64,000 bases of DNA from CAZQIC01 sp964593555. GTDB lineage: Bacteria; Bacteroidota; Bacteroidia; JAFLBG01. The translations under genes and the position numbers were made by a program. The DNA lies in contig CAZQIC010000005.1 in assembly GCA_964593555.1 (NCBI GenBank), positions 1-64,000 on the forward strand. Reading direction: 5' to 3'. Under the pieces are notes generated by a model. The model saw only the letters and a list, made by a program, of their open reading frames with translations, was not told where the DNA came from and did no database searches. Within the stretch, counting starts at the first letter, position 1; each line of letters begins with the position of its first letter. Below are positions 46,274 through 54,600 of this stretch, piece after piece.

Positions 46274-47650
46274 ATGAAAGCATTAATAGTATTATCTCTT
46301 TTAGGTGTAGTTGCATTGTTTGCAGAGATTTTTAAATTCAAAAAAATTCTGTTCCCTGCTATTATACTTGGTTTGCTGGCTACTATAGTGTTGCTTACTT
46401 CCGAGTGGGGTTTCGATAACACTTATTTCAGAATGCTGCACATGGATACATATGCTATCCTGTTTATGTGTCTTATTCTTTGTACGGCAATACTCTGGTT
46501 TTTATTTTCAAAAAATTATTTCGATTCCATGTCGAATATTACTGATTACTATGGATTAGTATTATTTTCATTGGTGGGTTCTATGTTATTGGTATCGTAC
46601 AATAATATGGTAATGTTGTTTTTAGGCGTGGAGATATTATCTATACCTGTTTATGTATTGGCGGGAAGTAAAAAAGATGACGCTGAATCAAATGAATCAG
46701 CTATGAAATATTTTATCATGGGTGCGTTTGCGACAGGTTTCTTATTATTTGGTATTGCAATGATCTATGGTGCAACAGGTTCTTTTTATCTTCATGATAT
46801 AGCTCAGGGAGTTGAGGTAAAAAAACTGGAGATGCCTGGCTTGTTAACTGGTGGTATTATTTTTCTGCTTGCAGGACTATCATTTAAAGTTGCTGCGGCT
46901 CCAATGCACTTCTGGGCCCCGGATGTTTACAAAGGTGCACCAACTGTTGTAACGGCTTACATGGCGACCATTGTTAAGGCTTCCGCGTTTGCAGCGTTCT
47001 TCAGGCTTTTTGCCGCTTGCTTTTTCACAGTAAAAGGTGAGTGGAGTGCAATGATCTGGGGTTTATCTGTTTTATCAATTGTTGTTGGAAACGTTACCGC
47101 TGTATTTCAGACAAACGCAAAACGTATGCTTGCATATTCCAGCATTTCTCATGCAGGGTTTATGCTTGTTGCGATATTAGGGATGAACGAACTTTCTACA
47201 AAAGCTATTTTATTTTACTCAGCGGCATATTCAGTTGCATCCATCGCTGCATTTACTGTTCTCTTAAAAGTGAGTGAGGCACGCAAAAGCGATGACATAA
47301 ATGCTTTTGAAGGTCTGGCAAAAAATAATCCGCTGCTTGCATTTGTAATGACAGTTGCATTGCTTTCAATGGCGGGCATTCCTCCACTGGCAGGTTTCTT
47401 CGCTAAGTACTATATTTTTACAAGCGCGTTTGCAAGCGGTTATGTTGGACTTGTTATCATTGCAATCCTTGGATCACTGGTTGGTGTATATTATTATTTC
47501 AAAATAATAATTGCCATGTACGCAGGAGAAAATAAAGTCGAAAAAATTAACCTGGATACAATCACAAAAACTGTACTCTTAATTTCTGTAGCATTGACAA
47601 TTGCATTCGGTATTTACCCGGATTTATTGCTTGATCTTTTTAGGTTTTAA
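46274..47650 (+). CDS. nuoN: NADH-quinone oxidoreductase subunit N
   Basis: A 458-residue antiporter-like subunit that closes the complex I block. The conserved glutamate is in MVMLFLGVEILSIPVYVLA, and the broken-helix/lysine region is FKVAAAPMHFWAPDVYKGAP. TNAKRMLAYSSISHAGFML is the counterpart of the NuoM signature. It is cotranscribed with nuoI-M and is followed after 69 bases by a DedA family gene. Confidence 0.95.
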   Translation: MKALIVLSLLGVVALFAEIFKFKKILFPAIILGLLATIVLLTSEWGFDNTYFRMLHMDTYAILFMCLILCTAILWFLFSKNYFDSMSNITDYYGLVLFSLVGSMLLVSYNNMVMLFLGVEILSIPVYVLAGSKKDDAESNESAMKYFIMGAFATGFLLFGIAMIYGATGSFYLHDIAQGVEVKKLEMPGLLTGGIIFLLAGLSFKVAAAPMHFWAPDVYKGAPTVVTAYMATIVKASAFAAFFRLFAACFFTVKGEWSAMIWGLSVLSIVVGNVTAVFQTNAKRMLAYSSISHAGFMLVAILGMNELSTKAILFYSAAYSVASIAAFTVLLKVSEARKSDDINAFEGLAKNNPLLAFVMTVALLSMAGIPPLAGFFAKYYIFTSAFASGYVGLVIIAILGSLVGVYYYFKIIIAMYAGENKVEKINLDTITKTVLLISVALTIAFGIYPDLLLDLFRF

Positions 47651-47679
47651 TTTGATTCTTGATTTGCCTAAACATTTGC

Positions 47680-47714
47680 TTTACTATTTACTGATAACCA
47701 ACAACAGATAACCT
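47680..47714 (+). repeat. Heptamer array, five units
   Basis: TTTACTA, TTTACTG, ATAACCA, ACAACAG, ATAACCT in register, ending five bases before the dedA-family ATG. Confidence 0.7.
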
Positions 47715-47719
47715 TTTTT

Positions 47720-48343
47720 ATGTCACTATGGGATTCTTTTATTGAGTGGCTTAAACCGGAAACGATAATTAATTATGGGGGACTTACCTTATTGCTGATT
47801 GTCGTTTTTGCCGAAACAGGATTATTGATCGGTTTTTTTCTTCCGGGTGATTCACTCTTATTTACAGCAGGGTTGCTTTGTGGGATTGGGACTTTTGATA
47901 CCAATATTTTTACTCTGGTTTCAGGATTATGTTTTGCGGGTATTACAGGAAATATGGTTGGTTATTATTTTGGAAAAAGAGTAGGAGAAAAACTTTTTAC
48001 CCGTGATGATAATATTATTTTCAAAAAGAGATATGTGATTATTACAGATAATTTTTATAAAAAGTATGGCGGCAGTACATTAATACTGGGAAGATTCCTT
48101 CCTGTTATCCGCACATTTGCTCCCATACTTGCCGGGGTAATAAAAATTGGTTTTGCACGTTTTATGTTTTATAATATTATAGGATGTGTTGCCTGGGTAT
48201 TTTCGCTTACGATTACCGGATATTTCCTTGGGGTTAAATTTCCTTGGGTAAAAGATTACCTGGGATACATAGTAATCTTTCTTATTGTAATTACATTTAT
48301 ACCTGTTTTGAGAACCTACCTAAAGGAAAAAAGGAGTAGATAA
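47720..48343 (+). CDS. DedA family membrane protein
   Basis: A 207-residue member of the DedA/SNARE-associated (VTT) family with the motifs GFFLPGDSLLFTAGLL (first half, re-entrant loop) and GRFLPVIRTFAPILAG (second half). Family members are needed for membrane homeostasis and some act as lipid scramblases. Four to six hydrophobic segments are visible. It follows nuoN by 69 bases, and its start is set by an ATG directly after a heptamer array. It may be the last gene of the nuo transcript. Confidence 0.85.
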   Translation: MSLWDSFIEWLKPETIINYGGLTLLLIVVFAETGLLIGFFLPGDSLLFTAGLLCGIGTFDTNIFTLVSGLCFAGITGNMVGYYFGKRVGEKLFTRDDNIIFKKRYVIITDNFYKKYGGSTLILGRFLPVIRTFAPILAGVIKIGFARFMFYNIIGCVAWVFSLTITGYFLGVKFPWVKDYLGYIVIFLIVITFIPVLRTYLKEKRSR

Positions 48344-48383
48344 ATAGGTGTTCGGTAATCGGTTACCAGTTCAATGCGCATCA

Positions 48384-48481
48384 ATAACCCATAACTCAAA
48401 ACCAATTACCGATCACTTAATACCAATCACTGATAGCCAGCAACTGACAACCGATCACCCTCCACCCAATACCGATTACCA
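48384..48481 (+). repeat. Long heptamer array, fourteen units
   Basis: Fourteen consecutive 7-base units in strict register, such as ATAACCC, ATAACTC, AAAACCA, ATTACCG, ATCACTT and AATACCA, with consensus (A/T)NNAC(C/T)N. Thirteen of the fourteen have AC at positions 4-5. Just upstream (48345-48369) an inverse stretch (GGTAATCGGTTACC) can pair with array units. The 361-base gap between the dedA-family gene and exbB otherwise holds only promoter-like sequence. Confidence 0.85.
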
Positions 48482-48586
48482 CTAAAATACCTCCTTTAAA
48501 GAAATTCTTGGAGCAAATACAATAAAATGGACTAAATTGTCGCTATATTAAAGTCCTATATCGTTTTTTTTTTAAAATACATTTAG

Positions 48587-48594
48587 TAAGTTTG
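48587..48594 (+). promoter_or_regulatory. Probable -7 box of the exbB operon
   Basis: TAAGTTTG matches TANNTTTG; a run of ten T at 48564-48573 occupies the -33 region in place of a clear TTTG. The implied leader before exbB is about 105 bases. Confidence 0.35.
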
Positions 48595-48704
48595 AGACCT
48601 TTTATTTACGTAAAATTAACATGGAAAAGGGCATATTTTTAGTAATATTGCCAATCGCGAAAAGAGAATTTTAAAAACGAAAATCACAAAAAACCAAGAT
48701 ACAT

Positions 48705-49502
48705 ATGAGTAACGAAAATTCAACATCAAGCAACGTAAAATCATTATTTGCTTCAACAGCTATTGTCCTTTGTATTGTAATGGGAATCCTTATTTACGTT
48801 TTTGTGTTAGGAGACTCATCTCATTTTGATGCTGAAGGTCATCCATTACCGGGAGATTATTTAGGAATGATGCATGCCGGAGGATTTATTGTTCCTATAC
48901 TTTTGGCGATTTTCTTTATCATCATCACCTTTTCTATCGAAAGAATAATTACTATTTCTAAATCAAAAGGTAAAGGACAAATCGAGAATTTTGTGAGAGC
49001 GATTAGACAACAATTGAATTCAAACAACCTGGATGCAGCTATTGCAGAGTGTGATAAGCAACAAGGTTCATTAGCTAACGTGGTTCGCGCGGGAGTAGAG
49101 AAATATAAATTTGTGCAAAATGATGCAGGAATGGATAAAGAAAGTAAAGTAGCGGCAGTTCAAAAAGAACTGGAAGATGCTACTTCATTGGAATTACCAA
49201 TGCTTTCTAAAAACCTTTCTATCATTACTACTTGTGCAACCATTGCAACGTTATGGGGTTTGATAGGTACGGTTTTAGGTATGATCCGTGCGTTTGCGGC
49301 CTTAGCTAATGCCGGTGCTCCTGATACAACGGCTCTTGCAACGGGTATCTCTGAGGCACTTATCAATACAGCTTTAGGTATCATCGGTTCGGTAATTGGT
49401 ATTATCATGTACAATTATTTCAGTAACAAGATCGATCAGCTTACCTACAGCATGGATGAGGCTAGTTTCAGTATAATTAATACTGTATCTTCTCAAAAAT
49501 AA
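48705..49502 (+). CDS. exbB: MotA/TolQ/ExbB proton channel protein
   Basis: A 265-residue ExbB-type subunit of the proton-driven motor that energises TonB. Membrane segments lie near residues 17-35, 58-82, 170-190 and 215-240. The last two, containing LSIITTCATIATLWGLIGTVLGMIRAF and the glycine-rich GIIGSVIGIIMYNYF, are the conserved channel helices. The extra N-terminal segment is usual in Bacteroidota homologues. It heads an operon with two exbD genes, tonB, a small membrane protein, a PstS-like lipoprotein and a TPR protein. Confidence 0.9.
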   Translation: MSNENSTSSNVKSLFASTAIVLCIVMGILIYVFVLGDSSHFDAEGHPLPGDYLGMMHAGGFIVPILLAIFFIIITFSIERIITISKSKGKGQIENFVRAIRQQLNSNNLDAAIAECDKQQGSLANVVRAGVEKYKFVQNDAGMDKESKVAAVQKELEDATSLELPMLSKNLSIITTCATIATLWGLIGTVLGMIRAFAALANAGAPDTTALATGISEALINTALGIIGSVIGIIMYNYFSNKIDQLTYSMDEASFSIINTVSSQK

Positions 49503-49562
49503 AAAAGGTTATACTTTTTTATGGAATTTAAATGGAATCTTCATCTTTAATATAGAAAGCAC

Positions 49563-50216
49563 ATGCCGAAGGTACAAATGCCAAGGGGCACACCCTCATT
49601 AGATATGACACCGATGGTGGATCTGGCTTTCTTGTTGGTAACGTTCTTTATGTTAACTGCAAGCGTAAGAGTTGATGAGCCGGTGATTGTGGATACCCCG
49701 TCATCTACATCTGAGAAATTGCTGCCAAATAATGTCACGCTTATTACAATAGACAATAATGGTAATGCGTTTTATACGATCAATGATGGCGATGTAAGGA
49801 TACAAACGCTGGAAGAGATGGGTAAGAATTATAAAATTGAATTTACAGACAAAGAGAAAAAAGAGTTTGCCGGCATGACAAGTTTTGGGGTGCCAATGAA
49901 TGAAATGAAAAGATACCTTGGTCTTGATGACGCTGGAAGAAAAGAATATAAATCTCTAGGTATCCCAAGGGATTCTGTAGATAATCAGCTGGGAGGATGG
50001 ATACACGCAGGATATGTTAAGGCACAAACCAAACTCAGGGATGAAAAAAATAAAGCGAAGGAGTTGAACCGGCCTTTTAAGCAGGAGGAGATGCGTTTCG
50101 CGATTAAAGCAGATGGTAAAGCGCCATATGTTGCGGTAAAAGAAATTATTGAAGTATTTAAGAAGCAAGATATTTACATTTTTAACATGATCACCAATTT
50201 AGAAAAGGGCGAATAA
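49563..50216 (+). CDS. exbD: ExbD/TolR family protein, first copy
   Basis: A 217-residue ExbD-like protein with a short cytoplasmic tail, one membrane helix starting at DMTPMVDLAFLLVTFFMLT (the conserved proton-carrying Asp is in the MVDLAFLL stretch) and a periplasmic domain. It is longer than E. coli ExbD because of an inserted charged region (about residues 80-170). It is 60 bases after exbB and six bases before the second exbD. Two different ExbD proteins in one operon suggest a heteromeric motor. Confidence 0.9.
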   Translation: MPKVQMPRGTPSLDMTPMVDLAFLLVTFFMLTASVRVDEPVIVDTPSSTSEKLLPNNVTLITIDNNGNAFYTINDGDVRIQTLEEMGKNYKIEFTDKEKKEFAGMTSFGVPMNEMKRYLGLDDAGRKEYKSLGIPRDSVDNQLGGWIHAGYVKAQTKLRDEKNKAKELNRPFKQEEMRFAIKADGKAPYVAVKEIIEVFKKQDIYIFNMITNLEKGE

Positions 50217-50222
50217 TATAAC

Positions 50223-50897
50223 ATGGCAGACGTAAATACAGATAGTGGCGGAGGTCACGGTAAACACGATAAGAAGAGAGCGAAAAAAATGTCGACTCGT
50301 ATCGACATGACACCTATGGTGGATTTGGCTTTTCTTTTGCTTACGTTCTTTGTAATGACTTCAACATTTAACAAAGCAAAAACCCTGGAGATGCTTTATC
50401 CTGCAGATCCATTGGAAAATCAAAAGCCACCGAAAATTAAAAATGCATTGACCTTTATTTTAAGTGGCGACGATAAGGTATTTTATTATGATGGAGAGTT
50501 TTATGTTGAAGGAAATGCAGATGGCAAACCCAAAACAGAATTGATCGAAACAAATTATTCTGCCACAGGTATCAGGGATGTACTGCTCAAGCGTAACGTA
50601 TTGGTAACTGATTCAATTGAAATATTTAAAAAGCAATATGCCAACAACGAACTAAACGATAGTACGCTGAAGAAGCATGTAATAAGTGTAAAGAGAAATG
50701 CGAAGGCCCTTACTGTATTGGTAAAAACTGATGACGAAGCAACATATAAAAATGTTATAGATGTTATGGATGAATTAAATATAACATCAGTTGGAAAAAA
50801 GGCGGTGGTTGATTTGATCCCTGCAGAATTAAACTTGTTGCGGGTGAAAACGGGAAAGGCACCGATTGCTGAAGCTGTTGCCCCGGAAACGAAATAA
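50223..50897 (+). CDS. exbD: ExbD/TolR family protein, second copy
   Basis: A 224-residue paralogue of the preceding gene. Its single membrane helix starts at DMTPMVDLAFLLLTFFVMT with the same conserved Asp. The cytoplasmic tail is basic (HGKHDKKRAKKMS) and the periplasmic part differs from copy one. It begins six bases after the first exbD stop and is followed by tonB after 29 bases. The two copies may pair with one ExbB pentamer. Confidence 0.9.
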   Translation: MADVNTDSGGGHGKHDKKRAKKMSTRIDMTPMVDLAFLLLTFFVMTSTFNKAKTLEMLYPADPLENQKPPKIKNALTFILSGDDKVFYYDGEFYVEGNADGKPKTELIETNYSATGIRDVLLKRNVLVTDSIEIFKKQYANNELNDSTLKKHVISVKRNAKALTVLVKTDDEATYKNVIDVMDELNITSVGKKAVVDLIPAELNLLRVKTGKAPIAEAVAPETK

Positions 50898-50926
50898 AAA
50901 ATAGATTACTTTTAATATTATAACCA

Positions 50927-51751
50927 ATGGCTCAACACAATAAAATGTTATTTAACGAATGGACGAACGTAGTTTCTTCCATTCGTAATGAGCTGGTTTT
51001 TGAGGGAAGAAATCAAGAATACGGAGCTTACCAGATAAGGAGAAGTTATAATAGATCCGTTTCTATTGCATTGCTTATAACTTTTTCTGCATTGGTATTG
51101 GCAATTGTAGTGCCTAAAATAATTGAGTTGATAAATAATACGTTAGATACAACTAAGGAAGTTGTTGTCGACCTTACTGATCCTATTGATATGGTGCCGC
51201 CGCCTTTGGATGAAACCGAACCACCGCCACCACCGCCACCACCACCACCTGTAGCAGCTACAGTAAAATTTATTCCTCCGGTTATCGAAGATGATGCACC
51301 CGAAGATGAAGAACCTCCTCCAATTATAGAGGAAGCACCTAAAAATATTTCTACAGTAACAAATGAAGGTGACGGTTCAAACGAAGTTCTAATCCCTGAT
51401 GAAGGCAAAGGAGTTGTTGCTGTTGAAGAGGAAATATTCAGGATAGTAGAAGAGATGCCAACATTCCCCGGAGGAGATGTGGAGATGTTGAGGTTCTTGA
51501 AAAAGAATATTCAATATCCGCCAATGGAACAGGAGGCAGGTATATCTGGAACAGTGTATATTGGTTTCCTTGTTGATAAGGAAGGAAATATAGCTGATGT
51601 TCAGATTGTTCGCGGTATTGCAAGCGGACCAAACCTGGCTAAAGAAGCATTGCGGGTTGTAAAAATGATGCCGGGTTGGAAGGCAGGTAAGCAGAACGGA
51701 CGCCCTGTAAAAGTTCAATTTACCCTTCCGGTTAAGTTCAGCCTGAAATAA
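50927..51751 (+). CDS. tonB: TonB family energy transducer
   Basis: A 274-residue TonB protein. Residues 1-42 are cytoplasmic and contain the Bacteroidota motif NQEYGAYQIRRSYNRS before the single membrane anchor (about 45-64). A proline-rich periplasmic linker includes ten consecutive prolines (99-108) and an acidic/proline stretch. The C-terminal domain (about 185-274) has the typical FPGGDVEMLRFLKKNIQYPP, GTVYIGFLVDKEGNI and MPGWKAGKQNGRPVKVQF signatures. It would link the ExbB/ExbD motor to outer-membrane receptors, including SusC-type importers. Confidence 0.9.
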   Translation: MAQHNKMLFNEWTNVVSSIRNELVFEGRNQEYGAYQIRRSYNRSVSIALLITFSALVLAIVVPKIIELINNTLDTTKEVVVDLTDPIDMVPPPLDETEPPPPPPPPPPVAATVKFIPPVIEDDAPEDEEPPPIIEEAPKNISTVTNEGDGSNEVLIPDEGKGVVAVEEEIFRIVEEMPTFPGGDVEMLRFLKKNIQYPPMEQEAGISGTVYIGFLVDKEGNIADVQIVRGIASGPNLAKEALRVVKMMPGWKAGKQNGRPVKVQFTLPVKFSLK

Positions 51752-51754
51752 CAA

Positions 51755-51988
51755 TTGTTCCGCTTGACATTGCTACAAAAAGCGAAATTTTCACTCGGTG
51801 CTGTTATGATCTTTGTTTACCTGGGACTTGCTGTAATTTTTGCTTTTACAGACTATCTTAATAATATTCTTTTTTCCGACCGACGTATTATCTTTGCAGG
51901 TGTGCTTGCGTTTTACGGATGTTTTAAAATGTACGTGCTGTTTAGAAATTATAAGCGTTTAAAATTCGAGGATCACAATGAAAATTAG
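51755..51988 (+). CDS. Small two-span membrane protein of the exbB operon
   Basis: A 77-residue protein with two hydrophobic segments (about 14-32 and 43-61) and a basic, charged C-terminus (RNYKRLKFEDHNEN). The start is probably the TTG at 51755, three bases after the tonB stop codon; the first ATG would remove most of the first helix. The end overlaps the next gene by 11 bases, so coupling is likely. No family is recognised, but its position between tonB and the PstS-like gene suggests a role with the motor. Confidence 0.6.
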   Translation: MFRLTLLQKAKFSLGAVMIFVYLGLAVIFAFTDYLNNILFSDRRIIFAGVLAFYGCFKMYVLFRNYKRLKFEDHNEN

Positions 51989-52901
51989 TTCTTGGTTATT
52001 AGTTATTAGTTCTTGGTTCTTGGTTCTTATGTCTTGCGGAGACAATGGTGCGAAAGAACCAACAGATACTCCAACATCAGGTGAGGTAAATATTTGCATT
52101 GATGAATCATATAAGCCACTGCTGGATGCGGAGATATATACTTTTGAAGCGTTTTATAGAAATGCAAAAATACACACCTATTATATTCCCGAATCAAAGG
52201 CAATACAAATGCTGCTCACCGATTCCTGTAAAGTTGCTATTCTCAATCGCAGCTTAACTGAAGAAGAAAAAAAAGTATTCGAGAGTAAAAAAATCTTTCC
52301 GATTATAACCAAAATTGCCGAAGATGGAGTTGCTTTTATTGTGAACAAAGAGAATGATGATAGTGTATTTACGGTTGAACAAATAAAAGCAATGCTGTCG
52401 GGTAAAGATTCATTGTGGAGTGGTAAAGGTGGTGGAGTAATAAATGTTGTTTTTGACAATACTGGTTCAGCGAATGCACGATACATGAAAGATAGTTTAT
52501 TGAAGGAAAATGATTTCGGAAAAAATGTTTTTGCGGTAAAGTCAAATCCCGATGTGATTGATTACGTTAATAAAAATAAAAATGCATTGGGAGTTATTAG
52601 TGTAAATTGGATAAGCGACAGCGATGATACCCTTACTAAGTATTTTATGAAAAAAGTTAAAGTAGCGGCCATTAAAAAGGATACAGCCTCAAAAGCGTTT
52701 AAACCCTATCAATCGTATATAAAAACAAAGGAATATCCTTTTTGCCGGGATGTATATACAATAAACAGGCAAACTCGTGCCGGACTTGGCATGGGTTTTG
52801 TCTCCTTTATAGCAGGAGAAAAAGGTCAATTGATAATTTTAAAAGCAGGCATGGTGCCTTCTATTGCACCGGTAAGGCTTGTTAAGGTAACAACTCAATA
52901 G
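51978..52901 (+). CDS. PstS-like substrate-binding lipoprotein
   Basis: A 307-residue protein with a lipoprotein signal ending LMSC (Cys20). The mature part resembles phosphate/PBP-like type II solute-binding proteins: the opening VNICIDESYKPLLDAEIYTFEAFY, then FDNTGSANARYMKD (analogous to the ligand loop of PstS) and RDVYTINRQTRAGLGMGFVSFI near the end. No ABC permease or ATPase is nearby. In Bacteroidota such proteins often follow tonB, so it may work with TonB rather than with an ABC importer. The signal peptide is encoded by a heptamer array, giving a seven-residue repeat ISSWLLV/ISSWFLV. Confidence 0.7.
   Translation: MKISSWLLVISSWFLVLMSCGDNGAKEPTDTPTSGEVNICIDESYKPLLDAEIYTFEAFYRNAKIHTYYIPESKAIQMLLTDSCKVAILNRSLTEEEKKVFESKKIFPIITKIAEDGVAFIVNKENDDSVFTVEQIKAMLSGKDSLWSGKGGGVINVVFDNTGSANARYMKDSLLKENDFGKNVFAVKSNPDVIDYVNKNKNALGVISVNWISDSDDTLTKYFMKKVKVAAIKKDTASKAFKPYQSYIKTKEYPFCRDVYTINRQTRAGLGMGFVSFIAGEKGQLIILKAGMVPSIAPVRLVKVTTQ
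51985..52026 (-). repeat. Heptamer array inside a signal-peptide coding sequence
   Basis: Six 7-base units in register: TTAGTTC, TTGGTTA, TTAGTTA, TTAGTTC, TTGGTTC, TTGGTTC. The reverse complement gives AAGAACC/AATAACT-type units, matching the intergenic arrays. Three units equal 21 bases, that is seven codons. Confidence 0.85.
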
Positions 52902-52908
52902 TGTAGGT

Positions 52909-54507
52909 ATGAAAAAAATAGTTGCAATTGTTTGTATGAGTGTTTTAATATGGAGTGGGCCTTTGGGTGCACAAACATTAGCCGATGCTATTAAACAAAC
53001 TACTAACGAACAATTTGAAACTGCGGATGCAAGTTTTAAAGCATTGATACAAAGGGAGCCCAATAAAGGAGAGTATTATTTTTACTATGGAGAAAATTTC
53101 TTCAAAAATGATAATGAAGAAATGGCTTCCAACATGTATAACAAAGGTATCGAGTTGAATGCCACTGATCCTTTGTGTTACATTGGAGTGGGTAAAATAT
53201 TGTGGTACAATAAAAAGGACATAGAGGCGAAGAGTAATTTTTTTAAGGCTGTTACACTTTCACAATCAAAGAACACAACGGTTTTTATGAAAATCGCTGA
53301 GGTATATATCAATGCTGAGAACAAAGATATTCCGGAGGCTATGAACCTGCTGAACAAAGCACTGAAGTTGAACGATAAGGATCCTGAAGTTTATATTCTG
53401 TTTGGCGATGCATACCTCGAACAAAATAACGGAACAGAAGCCATTAAAATGTATAACAAGGCAATTGAGTTGAATAAAAATTCTGTTAAGGCAATTGTGC
53501 GAATTGGCAAATTATACAGCGGCGCCAGAAATTACAATGATGCATTGGCGCGTTATAAAGAGGCATCGGAGAAAGATCCTTCATTTGCGCCCGCCTATAG
53601 GGAAAAGGCAGAAATATATTACAGGGCAGGGCAGTACCAGAATGCAGTTGATCAGTATCAAAAATTTCTGGAACTAAATAATAACCTGAGTGCACGTATT
53701 CGTTATACCGGTTTTTTGTACCAGGCAAAAAAATATGAGGATGCTATTAAGCAGGGAACCGACATATTCAATACAGATTCAAGCAATGCTTACCTCTATC
53801 GTTTTTTGGGATACTCGTATTATGAGAATAAGGATTACCCTAAGGGAGTAAATAAAATGGAAGGGTTTTTTCAAAAAGCAAATGCTGATAAAGGAATTAA
53901 AATTATTTCACAGGATTATGAATACTACGGGCGTTTGCAATTAAGAACCGGTAAGGATTCACTAGGAATTATAAATATGAAAAGGGCATTGGAGATAGAC
54001 TCCACACACATTGACGTATACAGTGATCTTGGCAGCGAATATTTCAAAAAGAAAATGTATAAGGAGTCGATTGCGATGTACAAAAAGAAAATTGAAAAAT
54101 CTGAAAAGGAAAATGCAAACGATAATTTTGGATTAGGCAAAGCGTATTATTTTTCCAAAGAATTTATGTTAGCCGATTCTGCATTTAAGAAAATCACCAT
54201 TTCAAATCCCGATTTACCGTTGGGTTATTTATGGAGAGGTAGGGCTAATGCGCAATATGACCCTAAGAATGAAAAGTGGTTAGCGAAGGATCATTATGAA
54301 ATGTATATCTCAAAAGTAAAACCTGAGGAAATAGAAAAGAACAAAAAGGATATTATAGAGGCTTACACTTATATGGGAGCGTTTAACAATGGCAAAAAGG
54401 ATTATGCTGCTGCAAGTGAATTCTTCAAAAAGATAAAAGCGCTTGATCCTGCCAATGAAATGGCTAAGAATTTTTTCGAGAGCAAAGAAGGGATGAAGTA
54501 TAAATAA
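52909..54507 (+). CDS. Secreted tetratricopeptide repeat protein
   Basis: A 532-residue protein with a signal peptide ending GPLGAQ, followed by about ten TPR units, for example PEVYILFGDAYLEQNNGTEAIKMYNKAIEL and SVKAIVRIGKLYSGARNYNDALARYKEA, spaced about 34 residues apart. TPR arrays mediate protein contacts; in this operon the partner could be the PstS-like protein, TonB or the ExbD periplasmic domains. It begins seven bases after the PstS-like gene and ends the operon. It is convergent with kup. Confidence 0.8.
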   Translation: MKKIVAIVCMSVLIWSGPLGAQTLADAIKQTTNEQFETADASFKALIQREPNKGEYYFYYGENFFKNDNEEMASNMYNKGIELNATDPLCYIGVGKILWYNKKDIEAKSNFFKAVTLSQSKNTTVFMKIAEVYINAENKDIPEAMNLLNKALKLNDKDPEVYILFGDAYLEQNNGTEAIKMYNKAIELNKNSVKAIVRIGKLYSGARNYNDALARYKEASEKDPSFAPAYREKAEIYYRAGQYQNAVDQYQKFLELNNNLSARIRYTGFLYQAKKYEDAIKQGTDIFNTDSSNAYLYRFLGYSYYENKDYPKGVNKMEGFFQKANADKGIKIISQDYEYYGRLQLRTGKDSLGIINMKRALEIDSTHIDVYSDLGSEYFKKKMYKESIAMYKKKIEKSEKENANDNFGLGKAYYFSKEFMLADSAFKKITISNPDLPLGYLWRGRANAQYDPKNEKWLAKDHYEMYISKVKPEEIEKNKKDIIEAYTYMGAFNNGKKDYAAASEFFKKIKALDPANEMAKNFFESKEGMKYK

Positions 54508-54600
54508 AATTATCCCATCTCTGGTTTTATATTTGACTAATGCGAAAGCATGCCGTGGGTGAGCGTGCGTCTTTAATCTAAAATTTATAAGGGAGAGGTG

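Noticed and set aside
51046..51408. Minus-strand 120-codon frame opposite tonB
   Set aside because: Its poly-glycine stretch is the reverse of the TonB polyproline linker; a shadow frame.
54508..54600. Possible terminator between the convergent TPR and kup genes
   Set aside because: Searched for a stem; only partial GCG/CGC pairings without a stable hairpin or T-run were found.
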